Shown in pieces: positions 1 through 6,328 of a DNA stretch of 6,637 bases (its first letter is position 1; every line of letters begins with the position of its first letter). The position numbers and the translations under genes were made by a program. This DNA is from Prevotellaceae bacterium (GTDB lineage Bacteria > Bacteroidota > Bacteroidia > Bacteroidales > Bacteroidaceae): contig JAUNIK010000154.1 in the NCBI GenBank assembly GCA_030523505.1, positions 1 to 6,637 on the forward strand, read 5' to 3'. The notes beneath the pieces were generated by a model that ran no database searches, was not told the origin of the DNA, and saw only the letters and a program-made list of their open reading frames with translations.

Positions 1-12
1 AAAGCTAAGTAA
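1..12 (+). CDS. rpsQ: Probable 3' end of rpsQ (30S ribosomal protein S17), partial
   Basis: The first four codons, read from base 1, give Lys-Ala-Lys followed by TAA. In Bacteroidota the gene directly before rplN is normally rpsQ, and S17 of this group typically ends in a short basic '-AK' tail, so this fits the end of S17. The stop lies 2 bp before the rplN start, matching the tight packing of the operon. Three residues cannot prove identity, and a stop in another frame (6-8) is equally visible, so the call rests on gene order. Confidence 0.5.
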   Translation, partial: KAK

Positions 13-14
13 TT

Positions 15-380
15 ATGATACAGGCAGAATCAAGACTTACAGTATGTGATAACAGTGGTGCTCGTGAGGCACTCTGTATCCGTGTGCTCGGTGGTACACG
101 CCGCCGTTATGCAAGTGTTGGCGATGTAATCGTTGTTGCTATCAAGAACGCCATCCCAACAAGTGATGTAAAGAAGGGTGCAGTATCAAAGGCTTTGATC
201 GTACGTACAAAGAAGGAGATTCGTCGTCCAGATGGTTCATACATCCGTTTCGATGACAATGCATGTGTACTGCTCAATAATGCTGGTGAGATTCGCGGTA
301 GCCGTATCTTCGGCCCTGTAGCTCGTGAGCTTCGTGCGGTTAACATGAAGGTCGTTTCTTTGGCACCTGAGGTACTTTAA
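15..380 (+). CDS. rplN: 50S ribosomal protein L14
   Basis: L14 is a conserved large-subunit protein that binds 23S rRNA at the subunit interface and contributes to intersubunit bridges. The 121-residue product is full length for the family (about 122). It opens with the classic MIQAESRL N-terminus and has the NSGAR motif (residues 13-17). The GDVIVVAIK strand, the [20 protein letters not shown] segment (about 63-82) and the [12 protein letters not shown] block (about 95-106) are also characteristic. The start is the only sensible one because it begins the conserved N-terminus. It has no Shine-Dalgarno sequence and sits in an AT-rich AATTATG context. It follows the presumed rpsQ stop by 2 bp and precedes rplX by 21 bp. 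The codons are those of a highly expressed gene. The identification is secure. Confidence 0.98.
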   Translation: MIQAESRLTVCDNSGAREALCIRVLGGTRRRYASVGDVIVVAIKNAIPTSDVKKGAVSKALIVRTKKEIRRPDGSYIRFDDNACVLLNNAGEIRGSRIFGPVARELRAVNMKVVSLAPEVL

Positions 381-401
381 TAATTAAATAAGGTAAAAGT
401 A

Positions 402-719
402 ATGGCTAAATTACATATTAAGAAAGACGATACCGTTATTGTTCTCTCAGGTGAGGATAAGGGCAAGACTGGTAAGGTGCTCAAGGTGCTTGTTGACAAG
501 AACCGCGCTATCGTTGAGGGCATAAATATGGTCTCAAAGAGCACTAAGCCTTCAGCAAAGAACCCTCAGGGTGGTATCGTTAAGCAGGAGGCTGCTATTC
601 ACATCTCAAATTTGAGTTTGATCGATCCTAAGAGCGGCAAGGCAACACGCGTTGCTATCAAGCACGAGGGTAAGAATGTCGTTCGCGTAGCTAAAAAGTC
701 AGGAGAGGAGATTAAGTAA
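402..719 (+). CDS. rplX: 50S ribosomal protein L24
   Basis: L24 is an early 50S assembly protein that binds 23S rRNA near its 5' end, close to the peptide exit. The 105 residues match the usual bacterial length of about 103-106. A KOW motif occupies roughly residues 8-35 ([19 protein letters not shown]), followed by the family's [21 protein letters not shown] segment (38-58) and [15 protein letters not shown] (66-80). The start ATG has a weak AAGGT element 8 bases upstream. The stop TAA (717-719) shares one base with the rplE ATG (719-721), so the two genes are probably translationally coupled. The gene end also carries a purine-rich AGGAGAGGAG run (701-710) positioned like a ribosome-binding site for rplE. 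Confidence 0.98.
   Translation: MAKLHIKKDDTVIVLSGEDKGKTGKVLKVLVDKNRAIVEGINMVSKSTKPSAKNPQGGIVKQEAAIHISNLSLIDPKSGKATRVAIKHEGKNVVRVAKKSGEEIK
701..710 (+). promoter_or_regulatory. Shine-Dalgarno-like purine run before rplE
   Basis: AGGAGAGGAG lies inside the last codons of rplX and ends 8 bases before the rplE ATG, good spacing for a ribosome-binding site. It also encodes Ser-Gly-Glu-Glu of L24, so its presence may be partly coincidental. Most other starts in this window lack such a site. Confidence 0.45.
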
Positions 720-1273
720 TGGATACAGCACAGTTAAAGAAAGTATACAAGGAGACTATAGCTCCTGATCTGCAGAAGCAGTTCAACTATTCTTCAGCAA
801 TGCAGATCCCTGCCCTGAAGAAAATCGTTATCAACATGGGTCTCGGTGATGCTACTCAGGATAAGAAGCTTATCGATGTAGCAATCAATGAGATTACCAC
901 TATCACCGGCCAGAAGGCAGTAGCAACATATTCTAAGAAGGATATCGCTAACTTCAAGCTTCGTAAGAAGATGCCTATCGGTGTTATGGTTACATTGCGT
1001 CGTGAGCGCATGTACGAGTTCCTCGAGAAGCTCGTTCGCGTAGCACTTCCTCGTATCCGTGACTTCAAGGGTATCGCAACAAAGTTTGATGGTCGTGGTA
1101 ACTATACACTCGGTATTACTGAGCAGATCATCTTCCCATAGATCAATATCGATTCAATCGACCGTATCCAGGGTATGAACATCACATTCGTGACTTCAGC
1201 ACCTACAGACGAAGAGGGCTTCGCACTCCTCAAGGCATTCGGTCTTCCATTTAAGAACGCAAATAACGATTAA
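719..1273 (+). pseudogene. rplE: 50S ribosomal protein L5, frame interrupted by in-frame TAG at codon 141
   Basis: L5 binds 5S rRNA in the central protuberance and contacts the P-site tRNA; it is normally essential. The first 140 residues are ordinary L5: [11 protein letters not shown] (35-45), the TITGQKA segment (60-66), the [10 protein letters not shown] block, LPRIRDFKG and [18 protein letters not shown] ending at residue 140. Codon 141 is TAG (1139-1141), where relatives have a conserved Glu in EQIIFPEI. The same frame then continues with no indel as [38 protein letters not shown] and a TAA at 1271-1273, which would complete a normal 184-residue L5. The interrupted product lacks about 43 C-terminal residues. 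GAG to TAG is a single base change. I mark it as broken because of the stop, but a sequence error, suppression or readthrough could leave a functional gene. The start overlaps the rplX stop by 1 bp; rpsN starts 5 bp after the TAA. Confidence 0.9.
1139..1141 (+). other. In-frame amber codon inside rplE
   Basis: The TAG follows CCA (Pro140) and precedes ATC. It replaces the conserved Glu codon of the L5 IIFPEI motif. Reading frame and protein homology continue undisturbed on both sides, so this is a single-base substitution, real or artefactual, not a frameshift or insertion. The first possible internal ATG downstream in frame is at 1175, with no convincing ribosome-binding site, so reinitiation would not restore a useful product. 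Confidence 0.95.
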
Positions 1274-1278
1274 GCATT

Positions 1279-1581
1279 ATGGCAAAAGAATCAATGAAGG
1301 CTCGCGAGGTAAAGCGTGCTAAGCTTGTTGCTCGTTACGCTGAAAAGCGTGCTGCTTTGAAGAAGATCGTTAATACTTCTGACGATCCAGCAGAGGCTTA
1401 CGAGGCTGCTCGCAAGCTCCAGGCTATTCCAAAGAATGCAAATCCTATCCGTCTTCACAATCGCTGTATGATTACAGGCCGTCCAAAGGGTTATATCCGT
1501 CAGTTCGGTATCTCTCGTATCCAGTTCCGTGAGATGGCTTCAGCAGGTTTGATTCCTGGAGTAAAGAAGGCAAGCTGGTAA
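1279..1581 (+). CDS. rpsN: 30S ribosomal protein S14 (zinc-free type)
   Basis: S14 is a small-subunit head protein that binds 16S rRNA late in assembly, near S3 and S10. The 100-residue product matches the long, zinc-independent S14 form (E. coli about 101) rather than the short zinc-binding form of about 61 residues. It begins [13 protein letters not shown] and has [20 protein letters not shown] (59-78), then [22 protein letters not shown] at the C-terminus. Only one cysteine is present (Cys63), so no zinc ribbon is possible. The start lies 5 bp after the rplE TAA in a GCATTATG context with no Shine-Dalgarno sequence. A 63-bp gap, the longest in the window, separates it from rpsH. Confidence 0.98.
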   Translation: MAKESMKAREVKRAKLVARYAEKRAALKKIVNTSDDPAEAYEAARKLQAIPKNANPIRLHNRCMITGRPKGYIRQFGISRIQFREMASAGLIPGVKKASW

Positions 1582-1607
1582 TTCAACCGGATTTTATTTT
1601 TAATATT

Positions 1608-1624
1608 GTCGGGGTAGTCCCGAT
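1608..1624 (+). other. Small hairpin in the rpsN-rpsH gap
   Basis: TCGGG (1609-1613) and CCCGA (1619-1623) are perfect inverted repeats around a 5-base GTAGT loop. A G-U pair at 1608/1624 could extend the stem to 6 bp. The following sequence is TTAATTAAAC, not a run of Ts, so this does not look like a standard intrinsic terminator. It sits in the only sizeable intergenic space of the operon, about 21 bp before rpsH. It might be an RNA processing, pausing or protein-binding site, or chance; the function is unknown. Confidence 0.4.
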
Positions 1625-1644
1625 TAATTAAACATTTATATTTT

Positions 1645-2040
1645 ATGACAGATCCAATAGCAGATTATCTGACACGACTCAGAAACGCAATCATGGCACA
1701 TCACCGTGTTGTTGAAGTTCCTGCGTCTAACTTGAAGAAGGAAATCACAAAGATCCTCTTCGAGAAGGGTTACATTCTGAACTATAAGTTCGTAGAGGAT
1801 GGCCCTCAGGGTTCAATCAAAGTTGCTTTGAAGTGGGACCCTACAACAAAAAAGAACGCTATCACAAGTTTGAAGCGTGTGTCTACACCAGGTCTTCGTA
1901 AGTACACTGGTTACAAGGACATGCCGAGAGTTATTAACGGACTGGGTATCGCTATCCTGTCTACATCAAAGGGTGTAATGACAAACAAAGAGGCTGCTGA
2001 GCTCAAGATCGGTGGTGAGGTTCTTTGTTATGTTTACTAA
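1645..2040 (+). CDS. rpsH: 30S ribosomal protein S8
   Basis: S8 is a primary 16S rRNA-binding protein of the central domain and, in E. coli, the translational repressor of this operon. The 131 residues match the family length of about 130. The N-terminus MTDPIADYLTRLRNAIMAHH is diagnostic. The C-terminal RNA-binding part carries STSKGVMTNKEAAELKIGGE (106-125) and ends in EVLCYVY. The start ATG lies in an AT-rich ATATTTTATG context with no Shine-Dalgarno sequence. The rplF ATG follows 19 bp after the stop. Autoregulation through an S8 mRNA target is known in Enterobacteria; I could not recognise an equivalent site here. Confidence 0.98.
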   Translation: MTDPIADYLTRLRNAIMAHHRVVEVPASNLKKEITKILFEKGYILNYKFVEDGPQGSIKVALKWDPTTKKNAITSLKRVSTPGLRKYTGYKDMPRVINGLGIAILSTSKGVMTNKEAAELKIGGEVLCYVY

Positions 2041-2046
2041 TTAATT

Positions 2047-2051
2047 GGAGG
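2047..2051 (+). promoter_or_regulatory. Shine-Dalgarno site deciding the rplF start
   Basis: GGAGG ends 8 bases before the ATG at 2060. It supports MSRIGK as the true N-terminus instead of an upstream in-frame TTG at 2045, which would overlap this site and add five residues absent from L6 proteins. Confidence 0.7.
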
Positions 2052-2059
2052 ATTTGAAT

Positions 2060-2626
2060 ATGTCAAGAATAGGAAAATTGCCAATTAGCATCCCTGCTGG
2101 TGTAACAGTAGCTTTCAAGGATGATGTTGTAACAGTAAAAGGTCCTAAGGGTGAACTCTCACAGAAGGTTGATCCATCTATTAAGGTAAAAATCGAGGAT
2201 GCTCAGATTACTTTTGAGGTTGATGAAAACAGCCCAGTAAACTACAAGCAGAAGCAGGCTTTCCATGGTCTTTATCGCTCACTCGTAAACAACATGGTTG
2301 TTGGTGTTAGCGAGGGCTACAAGAAGGAACTCGAGCTTGTAGGTGTTGGTTATCGTGTTTCAAACCAGGGTAATGTTATTGAGTTCGCTCTCGGTTATAC
2401 ACACCCAATCTTCATCCAGCTTCCTGCAGAGGTTAAGGTTGAGACTAAGTCTGAACGTAACCAGAACCCTGTATTGATCCTGGAGTCATGCGACAAGCAG
2501 TTGATTGGTCTCATTTGCGCAAAAATTCGTTCTTTCCGCAAGCCAGAGCCATACAAGGGCAAGGGTATCTTGTTCAAGGGTGAGGTTATCCGCAGAAAGT
2601 CTGGTAAGTCAGCATCAGCTAAATAA
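2060..2626 (+). CDS. rplF: 50S ribosomal protein L6
   Basis: L6 binds 23S rRNA near the sarcin-ricin loop and the factor-binding region. From the ATG at 2060 the product is 188 residues, slightly longer than E. coli L6 (about 177) because of a lysine- and serine-rich tail (RRKSGKSASAK). The MSRIGKLPISIPAGV N-terminus is canonical. Two repeated L6 domains cover roughly residues 1-80 and 90-175, and the signature PEPYKGKGI lies at 163-171. The start is chosen for the conserved N-terminus and a GGAGG site 8 bases upstream; an in-frame TTG at 2045 is rejected. The stop is followed by an 18-bp T-rich spacer before rplR. Confidence 0.97.
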   Translation: MSRIGKLPISIPAGVTVAFKDDVVTVKGPKGELSQKVDPSIKVKIEDAQITFEVDENSPVNYKQKQAFHGLYRSLVNNMVVGVSEGYKKELELVGVGYRVSNQGNVIEFALGYTHPIFIQLPAEVKVETKSERNQNPVLILESCDKQLIGLICAKIRSFRKPEPYKGKGILFKGEVIRRKSGKSASAK

Positions 2627-2644
2627 TTTTAATTTTTTACGATT

Positions 2645-2989
2645 ATGACAACAAAGAAAGTTGAAAGACGAATTAAGATAAAGTTCCGCATCCGTAAGAA
2701 TGTATTTGGAACTGCTGAGCGTCCACGTCTCAGTGTATTCCGCTCAAACAAGCAGATCTACGCTCAGGTAATTAATGATTTGACAGGTAAGACTCTTGCT
2801 TCAGCTTCTTCACTCGGTCTCGAGGCTATGCCAAAGAAGGAGCAGGCTGCAAAGGTAGGCGAGAAACTCGCTGCAGCAGCACTCGCAGCAGGTGTAACTT
2901 CTGTTGTGTTCGACCGTAACGGTTATCTCTATCACGGCCGTGTTAAGGAGCTTGCTGATGCAGCTCGTAATGGTGGTCTTAAATTTTAA
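2645..2989 (+). CDS. rplR: 50S ribosomal protein L18
   Basis: L18 binds 5S rRNA together with L5 and helps dock it onto the large subunit. The 114 residues agree with the usual 114-120. The sequence has a basic N-terminus ([19 protein letters not shown]), the [18 protein letters not shown] core (27-44), and [20 protein letters not shown] (87-106) near the C-terminus, all typical of L18. It starts in an ACGATTATG context that is repeated exactly before rpsE, with no Shine-Dalgarno sequence. rpsE begins 6 bp after its stop. Its partner L5 is the interrupted gene earlier in the window, which makes that interruption functionally relevant to 5S rRNA assembly. Confidence 0.97.
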   Translation: MTTKKVERRIKIKFRIRKNVFGTAERPRLSVFRSNKQIYAQVINDLTGKTLASASSLGLEAMPKKEQAAKVGEKLAAAALAAGVTSVVFDRNGYLYHGRVKELADAARNGGLKF

Positions 2990-2995
2990 ACGATT

Positions 2996-3505
2996 ATGGC
3001 AATGAATATTGTAAAAGTTAATACAGAAGAATTGAAGGACCGCTTGGTTGCTATCAACCGCGTTACCAAGGTAACAAAGGGTGGTCGTACCTTTACTTTC
3101 GCTGCTATCGTCGTTGTAGGTGACGGTAAGGGTGTTATCGGTTATGGTCTTGGTAAGGCTGGCGAGGTAACAGCAGCTATCGCTAAGGGTGTTGAGGCAG
3201 CTAAGAAGAACCTCGTTAAGGTTCCTGTTCTCAAGGGTACAATCCCTCACGAGATTGAGGCTCGTTTTGGCGGTGCTCAGGTTTTCATGAAGCCTGCTGC
3301 AGCCGGTACAGGTCTTGTAGCCGGTGGTGCTATGCGTGCTGTTCTTGAGAGTGTTGGTGTACAGGATATCCTTTGTAAATCAAAGGGCTCTTCTAACCCT
3401 CACAACCTCGTTAAGGCAACTATCGTAGCACTTAGCCAGATTCGCGATGCTTACACTATTGCAGGTGTTCGTGGTATCAGCATGGATAAAGTATTTAATG
3501 GATAA
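2996..3505 (+). CDS. rpsE: 30S ribosomal protein S5
   Basis: S5 lies at the back of the small subunit next to S4 and S8, near the mRNA entry, and affects decoding fidelity. The 169 residues match the family (E. coli about 167). The double-stranded-RNA-binding-like S5 N-domain spans about 13-78 with [20 protein letters not shown] and the [15 protein letters not shown] segment (51-65). The C-domain includes [18 protein letters not shown] (89-106), [12 protein letters not shown] (110-121) and [14 protein letters not shown] (129-142). The ATG at 2996 is preferred over one two codons later because it carries the ATTATG context seen at other starts. rpmD begins 14 bp after the stop. Confidence 0.97.
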   Translation: MAMNIVKVNTEELKDRLVAINRVTKVTKGGRTFTFAAIVVVGDGKGVIGYGLGKAGEVTAAIAKGVEAAKKNLVKVPVLKGTIPHEIEARFGGAQVFMKPAAAGTGLVAGGAMRAVLESVGVQDILCKSKGSSNPHNLVKATIVALSQIRDAYTIAGVRGISMDKVFNG

Positions 3506-3510
3506 AGGAG
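3504..3510 (+). promoter_or_regulatory. Shine-Dalgarno site for rpmD
   Basis: AAAGGAG overlaps the rpsE stop codon and ends 9 bases before the rpmD ATG at 3520. It is one of the few convincing Shine-Dalgarno sites in this window and supports the start of this very short gene. Confidence 0.65.
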
Positions 3511-3519
3511 ATTATTATC

Positions 3520-3696
3520 ATGGCAACAATTAAAGTACAGCAGATTAAGAGCAAGATCGGTGCTCCAAAGGATCAGAAGGCAACACTTCAGGCACTTGGC
3601 CTCCACAAGATCTCTCAGGTTGTAGAAGTTGAGGATACTCCTTCTATCCGTGGTATGATCCGCAAGGTTCATCACCTCGTAAACGTAGTTGATTAA
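3520..3696 (+). CDS. rpmD: 50S ribosomal protein L30
   Basis: L30 is a small single-domain protein that binds 23S rRNA at the large-subunit periphery. The 58-residue product begins MATIKVQQIKSKIGAPKDQK and continues with TLQALGLHKISQVVEVEDTP (22-41), then SIRGMIRKVHHLVNVVD to the end. The LxxLGL-(H/R)K core, the DTPxIRGM segment and the length of about 58-60 residues are characteristic of bacterial L30. Its place between rpsE and rplO is the standard one. The start is supported by AAAGGAG 9 bases upstream. A 21-bp spacer separates it from rplO. The gene is easily missed because of its size, but it is intact. Confidence 0.96.
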   Translation: MATIKVQQIKSKIGAPKDQKATLQALGLHKISQVVEVEDTPSIRGMIRKVHHLVNVVD

Positions 3697-3717
3697 TTTT
3701 TAAACAAGTAGCGTATT

Positions 3718-4164
3718 ATGAAATTAAATAATTTGAAGCCAGCTGAGGGCGCAACACACTCACGTCGTCGTATCGGTCGTGGTCCTGGTTCAGGACTTGG
3801 TGGTACTTCTACACGTGGTCACAAGGGTGCTAAGGCTCGCTCTGGTTATAAGAAGAAGATTGGTTTTGAAGGTGGTCAGATGCCACTTCAGCGTCGTTTG
3901 CCAAAAGGTGGTTTCAAGAATATCAACCACAAGGAGTACTTCGCTGTTAACATTGACACTCTTCAGGCACTTGCAGAGGCAAAGAATCTTACAAAGATCG
4001 GCGTAGCAGAACTCGTTGCAGCAGGTCTTACCAATGGTAAGGAGCTCGTTAAGGTTCTCGGCAACGGTCAGATCACTGTTAAGCTCGATGTTGAGGCAAA
4101 TGCATTCTCTAAGGCTGCTGAGGAAGCTATCAAGGCAGTCGGTGGTACAACAACTATTATCTAA
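3718..4164 (+). CDS. rplO: 50S ribosomal protein L15
   Basis: L15 binds 23S rRNA during late 50S assembly, with a long glycine- and arginine-rich N-terminal extension threading through rRNA. The 148 residues are the family's usual length (about 144-150). The N-terminus MKLNNLKPAEGATHSRRR and the segment GRGPGSGLGGTSTRGHKGAK (20-39) are diagnostic, followed by GFEGGQMPLQRRLPKGGFKN (49-68). The globular C-terminal domain includes LTNGKELVKVLGNGQITVKL (104-123) and ends GGTTTII. The start sits in a CGTATTATG context without a Shine-Dalgarno sequence. secY starts 8 bp after the stop, as is universal in spc operons. Confidence 0.98.
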   Translation: MKLNNLKPAEGATHSRRRIGRGPGSGLGGTSTRGHKGAKARSGYKKKIGFEGGQMPLQRRLPKGGFKNINHKEYFAVNIDTLQALAEAKNLTKIGVAELVAAGLTNGKELVKVLGNGQITVKLDVEANAFSKAAEEAIKAVGGTTTII

Positions 4165-4172
4165 TTAAATAG

Positions 4173-5510
4173 ATGAAAAAGTTTTTTGAGACACTAAAGA
4201 ACTGTTGGAAGGTGGAGGATTTGCGTCAGCGACTCCTCATCACCATCCTGTTCGTAGCGATTTACCGTTTCGGTTCATTCGTAGTACTTCCTGGTATCAA
4301 CCCAGGTGCGTTGAGCAAGTTGCAGGAACAGACTGCAGGCGGTCTTATGTCACTGTTGGACATGTTCTCTGGTGGTGCTTTTTCCAATGCGTCTATCTTC
4401 GCACTTGGAATCATGCCTTACATCTCAGCATCTATCGTAATCCAGCTCCTCGCTGTTGCTGTTCCTTATTTCCAGAAGTTGCAGCGCGAGGGTGAGAGCG
4501 GTCGTAAGAAGATTAACTGGTATACACGTTGGTTGACTGTTGCGATTCTTATCTTCCAGGCACCATCATACCTTATCAACTTGAAGTATCAGGCTACAGC
4601 AGCGCTGGCATCAGGTATTTCTTGGACTGCATTCATGTTCCCTGCAATGATTATTCTCGCTGCAGGTTCAATGTTCATCCTTTGGCTTGGTGAGCGTATT
4701 ACAGATAAGGGCGTAGGTAACGGTATTTCAATGATCATTATGATCGGTATCATTGCTCGTTTCCCACAGGCTCTTGTTCAGGAGGTAAGTTCTCGTCTTA
4801 GTGCAATTAGCGGTGGTGGTCTCATCATGTTCATTGCAGAGCTCCTTATCCTCTATGCTGTAGTATGTGCTGCTATACTTTTGACACAGGGTACTCGCAA
4901 GGTGCCTGTACAGTATGCAAAGCGTATTGTAAATGGTCAGCAGATGGGTGGTGCACGCCAGTATATTCCATTGAAGTTGTTCGCTGCTAATGTAATGCCT
5001 ATCATCTTTGCTCAGGCTTTGATGTTCATCCCATTGGCAATCGTACAGTTCAATTCTGACAATGCATCTGGTATTCTTCATGCTTTGATGGATAACCGTA
5101 GTCTTCCTTATAATATTATATATGTGATCCTTATCATTGCGTTCACATATTTCTATACAGCGATTACTATGAATCCAACTCAGATGGCTGAGGATATGAA
5201 GCGTAATAATGGTTTTATTCCTGGAATCAAGCCTGGCAAGGAAACTGCAGATTATATCGATGGTATCATGTCACGTATAACTCTCCCAGGATCTTTGTTC
5301 ATCGCTTTCATTGCAGTAATGCCTGCACTTGCTGGTCTTTTGAATGTTCAGCAGGGCTTCTCACAGTTCTTCGGAGGTACATCATTGCTGATTCTTGTTG
5401 GTGTGGTTATCGATACACTCCAGCAGATTGAGAGCCACTTGATGATGCGTCACTACGATGGATTGCTTAACTCAGGCCACACTCGTGGCGGAAATGTTTC
5501 GGCATATTAA
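4173..5510 (+). CDS. secY: Protein translocase subunit SecY
   Basis: SecY is the pore-forming inner-membrane subunit of SecYEG, through which unfolded proteins are exported or inserted. The 445 residues match the family. I can place ten hydrophobic segments: roughly 20-40, 72-98, 119-138, 150-172, 184-198, 215-238, 268-292, 314-335, 370-391 and 402-418. The plug region follows TM1 at about 58-70 (LMSLLDMFSGGAF). Conserved loops include ITDKGVGNGIS (176-186), the basic cytoplasmic loop TQGTRKVPVQYAKR (238-251), and the large C5 loop MNPTQMAEDMKRNNGFIPG (343-361) with KPGKET, which contacts ribosomes and SecA. The C-terminal tail LLNSGHTRGGNVSAY is short and only mildly basic. No Shine-Dalgarno sequence is evident at the start. 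map follows after 15 bp. Confidence 0.98.
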   Translation: MKKFFETLKNCWKVEDLRQRLLITILFVAIYRFGSFVVLPGINPGALSKLQEQTAGGLMSLLDMFSGGAFSNASIFALGIMPYISASIVIQLLAVAVPYFQKLQREGESGRKKINWYTRWLTVAILIFQAPSYLINLKYQATAALASGISWTAFMFPAMIILAAGSMFILWLGERITDKGVGNGISMIIMIGIIARFPQALVQEVSSRLSAISGGGLIMFIAELLILYAVVCAAILLTQGTRKVPVQYAKRIVNGQQMGGARQYIPLKLFAANVMPIIFAQALMFIPLAIVQFNSDNASGILHALMDNRSLPYNIIYVILIIAFTYFYTAITMNPTQMAEDMKRNNGFIPGIKPGKETADYIDGIMSRITLPGSLFIAFIAVMPALAGLLNVQQGFSQFFGGTSLLILVGVVIDTLQQIESHLMMRHYDGLLNSGHTRGGNVSAY

Positions 5511-5525
5511 TCCGGTCTTTAGGAA

Positions 5526-6326
5526 ATGAAGATATTTCTTAAGACTGATGATGAAATAGAACTAATGCGAAGGGCTAACCGACTTGTCGGTTTGACCCTC
5601 GCAGAAGTTGCTAAAAATATTAAGCCGGGTGTTACAACTCTCCAATTAGACAAGGTTGCAGAGGAGTTCATAAGAGATCATGGAGCAATTCCTACATTCA
5701 AGAACTTCCCTAATCCTCTTGGAGACCCATTCCCAGCCAGTATCTGTACCTCAGTCAATGAGTGTGTTGTGCATGGAATACCAAGTAATAATGTAGTCTT
5801 GAAAGAAGGCGATATTATTTCAGTAGACTGTGGAACACTCTTGGACGGCTTTTGCGGTGATAGTGCCTATACATTCTGTGTAGGTGATGTATCACCAGAG
5901 GTTAGAGAACTTTTGAAGGTAACAAAAGAGAGTCTCTATCTCGGAATAGAACAAGCTGTACATGGAAAGCATATCGGTGATATAGGTTATACTGTTCAGC
6001 AGTATTGCGAAAATCATGGATATGGAATAGTGAGGGAACTCACAGGACATGGTATTGGTCGCGAGATGCATGAGGATCCTCAGATTCCGAATTACGGTCG
6101 CAGAGGAAATGGTGCAATGCTTAAGTCAAGCATGTGTGTAGCAATTGAACCAATGGTTACGATGGGTGATCGTCAAGTGTGGATGTTGCCAGATAAATGG
6201 AGCATTGTTACTCGAGACGGAAAACCTGCAGCTCACTTCGAGCACACAGTAGCCGTTTGCAAAGGTAAGGCAGAGATATTATCATCATTCGAAGAAATAG
6301 AACAGATAGAAGGCAAAAGATATTAA
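5526..6326 (+). CDS. map: Methionine aminopeptidase, type I
   Basis: This cytoplasmic metalloenzyme removes the N-terminal methionine from new proteins when the second residue is small. The 266 residues form one pita-bread domain. The expected metal ligands are all present: Asp101 and Asp112 ([13 protein letters not shown]), His175 ([11 protein letters not shown]), Glu208 (AIEPM) and Glu239 (HFEHT). Substrate-side histidines His83 (VVHGIP) and His182 are also there. There is no N-terminal zinc-finger extension, so this is a short type I (Ia-like) form. A few residues are inserted before the ICTSVNE strand ([13 protein letters not shown], 60-72) relative to E. coli. The start is [17 protein letters not shown]; an AGGAA lies immediately before it but is too close for a good ribosome-binding site. 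The codons are less optimal than in the ribosomal genes. infA starts 2 bp after the stop. Confidence 0.97.
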   Translation: MKIFLKTDDEIELMRRANRLVGLTLAEVAKNIKPGVTTLQLDKVAEEFIRDHGAIPTFKNFPNPLGDPFPASICTSVNECVVHGIPSNNVVLKEGDIISVDCGTLLDGFCGDSAYTFCVGDVSPEVRELLKVTKESLYLGIEQAVHGKHIGDIGYTVQQYCENHGYGIVRELTGHGIGREMHEDPQIPNYGRRGNGAMLKSSMCVAIEPMVTMGDRQVWMLPDKWSIVTRDGKPAAHFEHTVAVCKGKAEILSSFEEIEQIEGKRY

Positions 6327-6328
6327 TT

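Noticed and set aside
680..760. Possible S8-type operator around the rplX-rplE junction, as in E. coli
   Set aside because: I could not recognise a convincing S8-binding helix by eye; a covariance search with 16S helix 21 would be needed.
1175..1273. Internal restart making a separate C-terminal L5 peptide after the TAG
   Set aside because: The only early in-frame ATG (codon 153) is a conserved Met within L5, has no ribosome-binding signal, and would leave out residues 141-152.
1601..1608. TAATATTG resembling the Bacteroidota -7 promoter element TAnnTTTG
   Set aside because: It has one mismatch and no TTTG-like -33 element at the right distance; the AT-rich spacer makes such matches likely by chance.
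1609..1632. Intrinsic terminator between rpsN and rpsH
   Set aside because: The stem is only 5-6 bp and is followed by TTAATTAAAC, not a T-run; a full stop here would cut off essential downstream genes.
2045..2059. Upstream TTG start adding five residues to L6
   Set aside because: The GGAGG site at 2047-2051 would fall inside the coding region, and L6 proteins begin at MSRIGK.
2810..3250. 146-codon open frame on the minus strand across rplR and rpsE
   Set aside because: It lies antisense to two well-supported ribosomal genes, spans their junction, is rich in Cys/Ser/Thr/Leu as expected from reading biased codons backwards, and resembles no family I recognise.
4728..5081. 117-codon open frame on the minus strand inside secY
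   Set aside because: It is fully antisense to conserved SecY sequence with a composition typical of a shadow frame, and no start signal or family resemblance is visible.
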